From contig SXHP01000278.1 in NCBI GenBank assembly GCA_005773165.1, forward strand, positions 1 to 33,328: 33,328 nt of DNA, read 5' to 3'. Below the pieces are notes generated by a model. That model made no database searches, was not told the origin of the DNA, and saw nothing but the letters and a program-made list of their open reading frames with translations. The DNA comes from Sphingomonadales bacterium (GTDB lineage: Bacteria; Pseudomonadota; Alphaproteobacteria; Sphingomonadales; Sphingomonadaceae). A program made the position numbers and the translations under genes. This document shows, one piece after another, positions 25,053-31,488 of this stretch. Within the stretch, counting starts at the first letter, position 1. Every line of letters begins with the position of its first letter.

Positions 25053-26345
25053 CTAAAAGACCTCGCCCGGTGCGGTGGCTTTCGCGTTCATGGTCGGCTC
25101 CATCGCCTTCACCTTCTCGGCAACGGCAGCCTTGCGCTTGGACTTCAGGTCATCGGCGTTCGGCTCTCGGAACGGCACGCGCCAGCGGTAGATGCCGTTG
25201 ATGCGCTTGGGATCGCCGAGACTATCACGCAACGCCGAGGCGCATTCCTTGGCTTGTGCGTTGGTGGGCTTCTCGTACCCGAGCAGTTCCGCCACTTCGG
25301 AGGCCGTCAGAGCGGGCAAGCCCGCCTCACCCGCACGGTTGGGATCGAGCATGTCGTGTAGCTGCTCGGCCATGACGCTGACGACGATGTGCCGCTTGTT
25401 CCACTGTTCGAGGGCGGCTTCTTCGGCGTCGTTCAGCCACCAGGGCTCACCGGCCTCTACTTCGCTCGCCACTTGAGCGAACACCTGCTGCATGTCGATG
25501 CGGTGATGGAAGTCGAGCGCATCGACCGCAATCGTCCACCATCGGCTGTTTCCAGTGCGGTCTACGAGGAAGTGACCGTCGTTCACGGTGGCAAGGAACA
25601 CCGTGCGGCGGGGATACTCAGCCTCACGACGGTCATAGGGGCGACGGAGCCGATCGGAGTCGGCGGTGAGGAAGCCCTTGAGCCGGGCCACGTCGCGCCT
25701 GAACGAGCTGTCCAGCTCCCCAATCTCAACGATCCAGTGACCGATTGCGCCGAGAATGGAGTCCTTGTTGCCCGCATCGAGGTGGTGGTCGATCTTGATC
25801 ACGCTCTCACGAAGCGCGGGGTTGGAGACGAGGGCCTTGACCCAGCTCGTCTTGCCGATGCCCTGCCGCCCTTGCAGGGTCAGGACGCCCCTGCCCTTGT
25901 ACGCCGGTACGGTCGCCGCCGCAGCGGCACTACGCAGCCACTTCCTGAGTAGATCCTTCTTCAGTTCATCGGGATAGTCGGGCTGGGCGATGACCGATGC
26001 GTACACTTCCGCCAGCCGGTCCATGCCGTCCCAGGGCTTGCTTCGTATCCAGTCCGCAACGGGGTTGTAGGCGTTTAGGTCGGCCACCGCGTTGATGTAT
26101 TCGGGGACGAGAGTATGGGACATTCGGACGCTGGTGGCGAGGCTGATGATTGTCGTCACCGCCACATTGTCCAGGTTGTCGGGAGTGCCTTGATGGCCGG
26201 GTAGCTCCACCTCGACCTTCTTCTTGATGGTATTGTAGCGGCAGCGGATACCGGCTTGATCGAGCAGGTAGGCGACGTTGTTGATGGTCGCGAGCACTTT
26301 CTTGGAACCGGGCTGCTTCTGATCGGGGAAATTGGGAAGCATCAT
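25053..26345 (-). CDS. VapE-family (virulence-associated E) P-loop NTPase
   Basis: The 430-aa protein matches the VapE/VirE domain found in prophages and phage satellites, related to SF3 helicases acting in element replication. Walker A is LTLQGRQGIGKTSWVKAL (~157-172), an acidic HWIVEIGELD segment (~203-212) fits Walker B, and TGNSRWWTIAVD (~264-275) is the conserved Arg-containing family motif. The C-terminus (~330-400) has a helical domain (ASEVAELLGYEKPTNAQAKE) and YRWRVPF, often used for host or DNA contacts. There is no N-terminal primase domain, unlike some satellite proteins. ATG 26345 overlaps the stop of the 46-aa gene (ATGA), which fixes the start. It points toward the integrase on the same strand. 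Confidence 0.92.
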   Translation of the reverse strand: MMLPNFPDQKQPGSKKVLATINNVAYLLDQAGIRCRYNTIKKKVEVELPGHQGTPDNLDNVAVTTIISLATSVRMSHTLVPEYINAVADLNAYNPVADWIRSKPWDGMDRLAEVYASVIAQPDYPDELKKDLLRKWLRSAAAAATVPAYKGRGVLTLQGRQGIGKTSWVKALVSNPALRESVIKIDHHLDAGNKDSILGAIGHWIVEIGELDSSFRRDVARLKGFLTADSDRLRRPYDRREAEYPRRTVFLATVNDGHFLVDRTGNSRWWTIAVDALDFHHRIDMQQVFAQVASEVEAGEPWWLNDAEEAALEQWNKRHIVVSVMAEQLHDMLDPNRAGEAGLPALTASEVAELLGYEKPTNAQAKECASALRDSLGDPKRINGIYRWRVPFREPNADDLKSKRKAAVAEKVKAMEPTMNAKATAPGEVF

Positions 26346-26482
26346 CGCGTGCCCTCCGATCCAGCCAGTCGTTCGGACGAAGCGGAAGTCGCTTCCAGTC
26401 GGTCAAATCGGGTGTTCAGGGCGTCAGCGGTCGCCCGCCATGTCGCAGCGATGCGCTCGCCACGGCTTACGTTGTGGTTCAT
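26342..26482 (-). CDS. 46-residue protein upstream of and coupled to VapE
   Basis: The frame reads MNHNVSRGERIAATWRATAD and ends SERLAGSEGTR. It has an excellent ribosome binding site (AAGGAG, 26487-26492 on the plus strand as CTCCTT) four bases before ATG 26482, and its TGA overlaps the VapE ATG. Such an arrangement is strong evidence for translation although the product is short. I do not recognise the family; the N-terminal part can form an amphipathic helix. In satellites this position often holds small regulators or excisionases, but no helix-turn-helix is visible here. Confidence 0.65.
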   Translation of the reverse strand: MNHNVSRGERIAATWRATADALNTRFDRLEATSASSERLAGSEGTR

Positions 26483-26835
26483 ATTTCTCCTTTGATGGGG
26501 ATTTCCGTTCGACCAAACGGCGGAACGGGTACGACCTTCCCGAACCCTGCATGACGCAGGGCGCTGTTCGACGCGGGAAGGCCGAAACGATTGTATCGTT
26601 CAGGACCGGCCCGCCCGCCGGTATGTCAAACAGCGATCCTCCGCAGAACGGGCGCTGTCGAACCGGAAACCTAATCTTGGACGAGGAGATATGCCTCAGA
26701 CGCAAGCGTGGCGTGATCTGGTTCGATCATCGCCCTCATTGCTCTTGCGGAGGACACCCCGGCGGCGTTGGCTTAAAGCCGTTACCGGGGGAACGGGCCG
26801 ATAGGCGTCGGCCAAATACCGGTCAAGCCCTCTTT
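26483..26835. promoter_or_regulatory. Leader/control region of the vapE unit with nested inverted repeats
   Basis: This 353-bp region has no supported gene. It holds CCTTCCCG (26535-26542) paired with CGGGAAGG (26574-26581), enclosing a second hairpin CCCTGC/GCAGGG (26545-26550, 26556-26561), and a palindrome AACGAT-TGT-ATCGTT (26586-26600). On the minus strand the palindrome contains TACAAT, a possible -10 element. GTTCGA-type hexamers recur at 26507 and 26566. Both an operator/promoter and a replication origin for a VapE-type replicon would fit. Confidence 0.45.
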
Positions 26836-27063
26836 TCACCAGCGCTGCCGGATCAAGCCTGCAACAATCACCAGCGCCGCAGCGCCAAGGCAGGCGAGCG
26901 GATGCCGGTCAAAAAGTCCGACGACAATGCACAAAGCCAGCAGGCCGAAGGTCTCGCGCGGGCACACGAAAACGCCGTAGACAATGGCGAGCAACAGCAG
27001 CACTCCGAGCGCCGCTGCCACCGCCTGCGCCGCCGCAATGACCAGCAGCGCCATAATCAGCAT
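26836..27063 (-). CDS. Small hydrophobic membrane protein
   Basis: The 75-residue product is almost entirely hydrophobic, with two or three membrane helices (MLIMALLVIAAAQAVAAALG; VLLLLAIVYGVFV; LACLGAAALVIVAGLI) and a basic end (RQRW). GGGAGG lies just before ATG 27063, and the upstream gene ends 13 bp earlier, so the two are probably one transcript. The family is unknown. Small membrane proteins with no enzymatic motif are common in mobile elements, for example as toxins or exclusion factors, but no function can be assigned. Confidence 0.7.
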   Translation of the reverse strand: MLIMALLVIAAAQAVAAALGVLLLLAIVYGVFVCPRETFGLLALCIVVGLFDRHPLACLGAAALVIVAGLIRQRW

Positions 27064-27076
27064 GCCTCCCGCCCCT

Positions 27077-27466
27077 TCAAGCCGCCTGCTCCCGGCACAG
27101 CTCCACAAGGTCCGCGTCAGCGTCGTCATGCACCAGCAAGTGGTAGGCAAACCCGCTGTTGCCGACGGCGATGATCGCTTCATCGTAGCTGGGGCTGACG
27201 CGGGCGACGTAGTCCAACCCCGGACAGGAGGTGGTCTGGCCGAATCGGTTGCCGTCCAGGTCGATGAGAGGCGTGAACCCAATCGCTGCGACCAGTTCCG
27301 GCTCGGTCGTCTCAGCACTGATGACGATGATTTCGCTCATGTTCAGTAGCCCGGCGGCGGTGAGGTGATCGACGCGGACGACGAGCAGCCGGTGAAGCTC
27401 AGCGTCGAGCGGTAGGCGAAGCGATCCCGGAATCGTCGCGCGGTCGTAGAAGTGAAGCAGAGGCAT
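27077..27466 (-). CDS. Hypothetical protein, 129 aa
   Basis: Soluble acidic protein starting MPLLHFYDRATIPGSLRLPL; it contains FTPLIDLDGNRFGQTTSCPG and AIIAVGNSGFAYHLLVHDDA. Alternating strands suggest an alpha/beta fold, but I recognise no family. ATG 27466 is preceded by GGAG at a suitable distance; ATG 27343 (MSEIIVISAETTEPELV) is an alternative. A strong intrinsic terminator (27478-27517) lies immediately upstream of the ribosome binding site, so this gene and the small membrane gene behind it need a promoter inside the terminator region or read-through. Confidence 0.75.
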   Translation of the reverse strand: MPLLHFYDRATIPGSLRLPLDAELHRLLVVRVDHLTAAGLLNMSEIIVISAETTEPELVAAIGFTPLIDLDGNRFGQTTSCPGLDYVARVSPSYDEAIIAVGNSGFAYHLLVHDDADADLVELCREQAA

Positions 27467-27477
27467 GGTGATGCTCC

Positions 27478-27517
27478 AAAAACGAGAAAAGCGCCCACGG
27501 CGGGATTGCCGGGACGC
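27478..27517 (-). terminator. Intrinsic terminator directly upstream of a start codon
   Basis: On the minus strand GCGTCCCGGC pairs with GCCGTGGGCGC (one bulged T, 6-base loop), followed by TTTTCTCGTTTTT. It lies 77 bp after the gene at 27594-27983 and only a few bases before the ribosome binding site of the gene starting at 27466. Confidence 0.75.
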
Positions 27518-27593
27518 TGGGGGCCGCTCGGTGACGGCGGGCGTGAGGATTTCTGAGACTTGGGCGTCCGAGTGGGCCCGTCGTCAGTGCGGT

Positions 27594-27983
27594 TCAGGCC
27601 GTGGTCGTGCCTGTCGCTTCATGTGCGGCAGGCGCATACCGATGCAGAAGGTCTGCAAGTGCCGGGTCGATCGTTGTCCTGTCGGGCACCAGGAGCACGT
27701 CGGCGGGGCCATCGTCAGAGAAGACGAAGGCGATCTCGATCCAGCCGCCTTCGTGCCGCTCGATCCACTCCCAGGAAGGAGCGTCGTCGATCACGAGCGG
27801 GAAGCCGACCGCCGCCTCCACGTCGGCGATGCTGTCGACCGGCTCCACCACGAAGAAGCGGGCTGCGTCCTCTATGTCGCCGCCGAGCTGGTCGCGGCGG
27901 AGAATTAGCGGCGCTGGTAGATGGGCGTCTATCGGTCTCTCCAAGGCAGGCGCGAACGCGGCCGAAGTATCGATGATCAACAA
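27594..27983 (-). CDS. Hypothetical protein, 129 aa, TTG start
   Basis: The product begins LLIIDTSAAFAPALERPIDA and contains RFFVVEPVDSIADVEAAVGF and WEWIERHEGGWIEIAFVFSD. It is acidic and soluble, with no family I recognise. TTG 27983 is chosen because a strong AAAGGAG (27991-27997) lies seven bases upstream; there is no ATG or GTG nearby in frame. A terminator (28002-28034) ends a few bases before that ribosome site. It matches the length of the next gene (129 aa) and shares a similar arrangement, but I see no clear sequence similarity between the two. Confidence 0.75.
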   Translation of the reverse strand: MLIIDTSAAFAPALERPIDAHLPAPLILRRDQLGGDIEDAARFFVVEPVDSIADVEAAVGFPLVIDDAPSWEWIERHEGGWIEIAFVFSDDGPADVLLVPDRTTIDPALADLLHRYAPAAHEATGTTTA

Positions 27984-28001
27984 TGTCTATCTCCTTTGAG
28001 T

Positions 28002-28034
28002 AAAAAAAAAGCCCCCGGCGGTGAGGCCGAGGGC
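28002..28034 (-). terminator. Intrinsic terminator of the lipoprotein/membrane unit
   Basis: On the minus strand GCCCTCGGC pairs with GCCGGGGGC (one G-T pair) around a 6-base loop, followed by nine T residues. It lies 26 bp after the stop of the 99-aa membrane protein gene and directly before the AAAGGAG ribosome site of the following TTG-start gene. Confidence 0.9.
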
Positions 28035-28060
28035 TGCGGTATGTGAAAGGTTGAGGAAGG

Positions 28061-28360
28061 CTATTCTTGGTCAGGATCGTCCAAGTCACGCTTGATCCTG
28101 AGAAGCGTCGGCTCAGGTTGATCGCGCGAGGGTTGCTTGCGGGCGACGTTCACGATCGCCGCGACGACTATGATTGCGAGCAGACCGAGGCCCGCCACCG
28201 GAAAGGCAGCGATCAAACTGAGCAGCCCCCCGATTAGCAGCAGAAAGATTGTCTCCTTTGTTCGGAAGATCAGGCCAGCGACCACTAACGCAATGATCAC
28301 CAGCTTGAAGATGGCGAAGACGAGTGCAAAGGCGATCAGGGCTCCGACGATACGAGCCAT
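28061..28360 (-). CDS. Small membrane protein, 99 aa
   Basis: Two long hydrophobic segments (residues ~3-32 and ~38-72) joined by a short FRTKET loop are followed by a charged cytoplasmic tail (RKQPSRDQPEPTLLRIKRDL). The start ATG shares one base with the stop of the lipoprotein gene (TGATG), so translation is coupled. The family is unknown; its layout is reminiscent of the small hydrophobic protein at 26836-27063, though clear homology is not visible. A strong terminator follows. Confidence 0.8.
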   Translation of the reverse strand: MARIVGALIAFALVFAIFKLVIIALVVAGLIFRTKETIFLLLIGGLLSLIAAFPVAGLGLLAIIVVAAIVNVARKQPSRDQPEPTLLRIKRDLDDPDQE

Positions 28361-28824
28361 CAGCGTGACGCTCCCCCATCTTCCTTCCAGCGCGAGAATG
28401 CGCAAGCGGTTTTCATCTTGCCGACAGCGGCGGTTTTTTCCTTCTCGCTGTCGCCGTAAGCGGCTGTATTGACTGCCGAAGATGCCTTGTAGCACTCGCT
28501 GGCCGCCAAAACATAACTCGATGGCTTAATTGGGCTGGTTCTGGGCGGACATCCATTGTGCGCAAGCACATTGAGGTTAGCGTTCATCGTCGTCAGGTGT
28601 GAAAGGTTCTGGGTTTCACGCGCACCCTGCTGAATTGCGCTCGTATCAATGGCCTTGCCTTCGACGTCGTTGAGAGCGAAGGCGACGATCTCCTGATCAA
28701 TGGCTTCGTTAGTTGCGGTACACACGGCACCACCGGCCTCTCTCCCGCACGACATCAAGATCGACATGCATGCTATGGCAAGGGCAACGCTTGTTGCTGT
28801 TCTCCGAGTTTGGTTTATGTTCAT
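28360..28824 (-). CDS. Putative secreted lipoprotein, 154 aa
   Basis: A basic N-terminus (NINQTRR) and hydrophobic core (SVALAIACMSILMSC) end in a lipobox-like L-M-S-C with Cys26, predicting a type II signal peptide. The mature part has three further Cys residues (AVCTATNEA, NGCPPRTSP, SECYKASSA) and a late CAFSRW, so disulfides are possible. GGGAGG lies seven bases before ATG 28824. It is coupled to the 99-aa membrane protein, suggesting a cell-envelope role for this cargo pair, for instance in surface exclusion, but this is inference. No family recognised. Confidence 0.75.
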   Translation of the reverse strand: MNINQTRRTATSVALAIACMSILMSCGREAGGAVCTATNEAIDQEIVAFALNDVEGKAIDTSAIQQGARETQNLSHLTTMNANLNVLAHNGCPPRTSPIKPSSYVLAASECYKASSAVNTAAYGDSEKEKTAAVGKMKTACAFSRWKEDGGASR

Positions 28825-29406
28825 CAGACATCCTCCCGATTTAGGTGATCACTCTTGCCAGTGCGCCTCAGCGCAGCAGGCGGGAGAAATTAGAGGGCGA
28901 GCGCCGAAACGGAGCTAACGCCTTCGAGTTCAAAGACGTGCTGGGCTCCCTTTGTAATGGATAGTGGACGCGCGGCATCGCGCCAGACGCGGGTGCGCTG
29001 ACGTTTCGTGTCGATGCCGTCATGAATATCACGCCCCCTTGCGGAGCGGCCTTCGGCTCAACCTCGTGCCGCCCCTATGTCCTCTTGGGGCGACGGCTGA
29101 AGCCGGATGTTCAGAACCTGACCAAAGGCGCAGGCGGATGCGCCTTTAGGCCGAAGCCCTGGACATCCGCGCACCCCACCCGGCCGCAGTGGTGCTGCGA
29201 ACCGAGTTCCTTTGGGTTGAGGTTCTGACGCCCCGCCCCCCGGCTTTCACGGGAGGCGCGATGATCTTGGAAGGGTTGAGTGCGCTTCGCAATAGCCGTT
29301 TGCCACGGCGCTCACGTCGCAATCGGCTTCCATATAAGATGGTCAAGCTTGCGCGCGGTTGGTTCGGGACATCAGGGTGCCCCGCGTGAACAGGTGCAGG
29401 AAAGAT
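28825..29406. other. Long non-coding region with strong secondary structure
   Basis: No gene is supported in this 582-bp stretch of the element. It carries a perfect 9-bp hairpin AAAGGCGCA (29124-29132) / TGCGCCTTT (29139-29147). It also has a 9-bp inverted repeat TCAGAACCT (29111-29119) / AGGTTCTGA (29220-29228) and CGGATGT/ACATCCG around the hairpin. The nested layout could be a structured RNA or a recombination/replication site. Promoters for the lipoprotein unit and the forward gene at 29407 must also lie here. Confidence 0.5.
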
Positions 29407-29667
29407 ATGATGGCGCTGATTTCGGGTTCGGCTGAGGAGGTGCTGCACCGAGTGCAGCTAGTATTGCGCGAGGACGTTCCCGGCGCGAATTGTCAGATTG
29501 TCGACTACGGCAAGCGGATTGGCTGCGGCGAGTTGGACGTCCACGGCAAGCTGCACGAATTGCAATGGATCATCCGCGACCTCGACGACGGGGACGTGAA
29601 GCTGGACGCCAAGCGCATGGCGCAGGCCATCGCGGCTGCTAACTCTCGCGTTCAGACTGATTGCTGA
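29407..29667 (+). CDS. Hypothetical protein, 86 aa
   Basis: The only forward gene of the element. It starts MMALISGSAEEVLHRVQLVL and includes NCQIVDYGKRIGCGELDVHG and RDLDDGDVKLDAKRMAQAIA, a compact alpha/beta protein of unknown family. ATG 29407 follows AGGAA at a suitable distance; an upstream in-frame start at 29359 lacks such support. It lies 125 bp from the right attachment repeat, transcribed toward it. Confidence 0.7.
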   Translation: MMALISGSAEEVLHRVQLVLREDVPGANCQIVDYGKRIGCGELDVHGKLHELQWIIRDLDDGDVKLDAKRMAQAIAAANSRVQTDC

Positions 29668-29707
29668 TCGTGGCTGTTAAAATGTCGGCAACGTCCTTTC
29701 AGAGCCA

Positions 29708-29729
29708 CCCACACCGGACCCACACCGGA
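29708..29729 (+). repeat. Tandem 11-bp direct repeat near right attachment site
   Basis: CCCACACCGGA occurs twice without spacer (29708-29718, 29719-29729), 64 bp from the 46-bp att repeat inside the element. Short direct repeats at this distance are typical arm-type integrase or excisionase binding sites, which is an inference. A small hairpin AGGCC-cttc-GGCCT follows at about 29740. Confidence 0.45.
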
Positions 29730-29792
29730 GACCCAGGAAAGGCCCTTCGGCCTACAAACGTCGTCGTCCCTTGTGAAAGCGCCTCTGGGAAG

Positions 29793-29838
29793 GTGGTGCC
29801 GCTTACAGGACTCGAACCTGTGACCCCCGCATTACGAA
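29793..29838 (-). repeat. Right attachment repeat within tRNA-Thr
   Basis: Identical to 23282-23327 over 46 bp. It covers the 3' 45 nucleotides of the intact tRNA-Thr gene plus one base beyond the CCA end. Integration at this site leaves the tRNA functional because the element supplies the same sequence. Confidence 0.95.
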
Positions 29839-29869
29839 TGCGATGCTCTACCAACTGAGCTAAAGCGGC
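29794..29869 (-). tRNA. tRNA-Thr (anticodon CGU)
   Basis: The 76-nt gene on the minus strand folds into a full cloverleaf: acceptor GCCGCTT/AAGCGGC, D stem GCTC/GAGC, anticodon stem TCGCA/TGCGG with loop TTCGTAA (anticodon CGU at 34-36), T arm ACAGG-TTCGAGT-CCTGT, and an encoded ACCA end. CGU reads the ACG threonine codon. It is the host gene for the integrated element. Confidence 0.97.
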
Positions 29870-30025
29870 CCGGGATCGCCCCCTGGCAAGGGTCGGGCGC
29901 TTAGCAACGCAGCCTCGCGGTGGCAAGCGCGATCGCGGTTTACGCGGCGTTTACCAAGTGGGGTGCAGGACATCGTTTCACGAAGGCGCGGGGAATCGAG
30001 CTCCGCCGCCAGCGAGGGCGATGGC

Positions 30026-31264
30026 ATGGACACGGCGCACGGAATCGGGGACGGCGCGATCGAACAAGGCTCCCACGATCTGGACGGGGGCGTCGACGGC
30101 GGCGTCGACCAGATGTTCGAGCTTGGCGGCGACGAGCGGCGGATGCACGTCCGCGCGTACAATCACTGGGTGTCGCTGCTGAAAGGCCGCGCTTATCCCG
30201 CGATCGAGGATCTCGATCCCGAAGGCATCGTCGACTTCGGTCCGCACAGCGTCCTGCTCGATTTCACGGGGGGGCTCGAGGACCCCAAGATCGCCTATCT
30301 CGGCCCTGCGCTGCGCACCGAATGCGGGCTGGAGACGCCGATTGGGCGAATTTCCGACGTGCCCAGCCGTTCGCTGCTGTCGCGGCTGACCGATCATTAC
30401 CTCCAGATCATCGCCAATTGCGCGCCGATCGGGTTCGAAGCCGAGTTCGTCGGCATCCGCGACCGCACGACCCTGTACCGCGGCATCCTGATGCCCTTCT
30501 CGTCCGACGGCGAGGGGATCGACTTCATCTACGGCGTGATCAACTGGAAGGAGGTCGTCGACGCGGCCACCCAGGCGACGCTCGACGCCGAGCTCGAAGC
30601 GGCGCTGCGCGATCCGCCGAAGCCCGTGCCTGCGGCGGCGGTATGGGCGGATGGGCCGAGCCACGCGTTCGAGGACGCCGACCCGCCCGCAGGATCGCTT
30701 GGCGACCGGCTCGCGATCGCGCGGGAGAGCGCCGCCGCGGTGCGCGCCGCCGACACCCGCAGCCGGTCCGCGCTGTACCGCGCGCTCGGCCGCGCGCACG
30801 ATTTCGCGCTGGCGACCAACGAGGATGCGGAGGGCTATTCCGCGCTGCTCGTGCACGCCGGCATTGCGGTCCAGGCGCGCGCGCCGATGACCCCGGTGGT
30901 CAAGCTCGTCTTCGGCGCCGACTATGACAAGACGCGGGTGACCGAATTCGCCGCGGTGCTCGCCCACGCGCGCCGCCACGCGATCCCCGCGGGCGGGCTG
31001 TCGCCCTTCCTCGACGCGTTCGATGGCGGCATCAAGGCGGTGGTCGCCGCCGAGCGCCAGGCCAAGAAGCCCCCGGCCAAGGTGGTCGAGCCGGTCGCAT
31101 TCGCCGACCGGGGGGTCGTCGCCGAAGTGACGATGACCACCGACGCCAAGCCGGGCAGCGCGCTGCTGCTGGTGGCGCGGGTTGCGGATGACGGGCGGGT
31201 TGAGGTTGTCGGGAGCCTCACGCGCTCGCCGCTGGTGGATCGCGCTGTTCGGGCATTGGGTTGA
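30026..31264 (+). CDS. PAS-domain protein
   Basis: The 412-aa protein has an N-terminal PAS_5-like domain (~25-170). Residues HVRAYNHWVSLLKGRAYPAI and IVDFGPHSVLLDF, then RTTLYRGILMPFSSDGEGID and FIYGVINWKEVV, are typical of these proteins in sphingomonads. The C-terminal half (~200-400) is alanine-rich, with no catalytic motif I recognise (no histidine kinase, GGDEF or EAL). It probably senses a signal through PAS, with unknown output. ATG 30026 follows GAGGG (30014-30018) at seven bases; an upstream GTG (29963) is possible but less likely. It is transcribed away from the tRNA-Thr gene and convergent with the glutamate dehydrogenase gene. Confidence 0.85.
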   Translation: MDTAHGIGDGAIEQGSHDLDGGVDGGVDQMFELGGDERRMHVRAYNHWVSLLKGRAYPAIEDLDPEGIVDFGPHSVLLDFTGGLEDPKIAYLGPALRTECGLETPIGRISDVPSRSLLSRLTDHYLQIIANCAPIGFEAEFVGIRDRTTLYRGILMPFSSDGEGIDFIYGVINWKEVVDAATQATLDAELEAALRDPPKPVPAAAVWADGPSHAFEDADPPAGSLGDRLAIARESAAAVRAADTRSRSALYRALGRAHDFALATNEDAEGYSALLVHAGIAVQARAPMTPVVKLVFGADYDKTRVTEFAAVLAHARRHAIPAGGLSPFLDAFDGGIKAVVAAERQAKKPPAKVVEPVAFADRGVVAEVTMTTDAKPGSALLLVARVADDGRVEVVGSLTRSPLVDRAVRALG

Positions 31265-31299
31265 CTCACCCGAAGACGCGAAGAAGTTTTGTTCGCGCA

Positions 31300-31443
31300 G
31301 AGGCGCGGAGACGCGGAGAAGTTGCACCTGGGGCGGTTGTCAGCCTGTCAGTCGCGAGCAACAATGAAAGAGCCCTGACGGGCTCGAACCGCTCAAGCGC
31401 CGCAGGCGCCACTTAGATCTTCGTTTCCGCGTCTCCGCGCCTC
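31300..31443. repeat. Long imperfect inverted repeat between convergent genes
   Basis: GAGGCGCGGAGACGCGGA (31300-31317) and its exact complement (31426-31443) are 18-bp arms of a longer imperfect inverted repeat that extends outward on both sides (GACGCGAAG against CTTCGCG-type sequence, about 31270-31475). It lies between the convergent PAS and dehydrogenase genes and probably serves as a bidirectional transcription end or is a dispersed intergenic repeat of the genome. Confidence 0.75.
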
Positions 31444-31488
31444 CGCGCAAACAGACCCTCTTCCCTTCGCGCCTTCGCGAGAACAATC

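Larger units (their letters stand above)
23282..29838. mobile_element. 6.5-kb integrative element in tRNA-Thr(CGU), VapE-carrying
   Basis: The segment lies between two perfect 46-bp direct repeats (23282-23327 and 29793-29838). The right copy is the 3' part of an intact tRNA-Thr gene; the left copy is the displaced tRNA end. Inside are a tyrosine integrase next to the left end, a VapE-type NTPase, a 46-aa gene, three genes of unknown function, a two-gene lipoprotein/membrane unit and one forward gene at the right end. There are no capsid, tail, packaging or conjugation genes. The size and gene set recall phage satellites or minimal integrative islands, where VapE is tied to replication. Which phage, if any, helps it move cannot be told. 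Confidence 0.9.

Noticed and set aside
26332..27174. 280-codon plus-strand frame in the element
   Set aside because: It runs antisense to the 46-aa gene and the membrane protein gene and through the palindromic control region; no motif or ribosome site.
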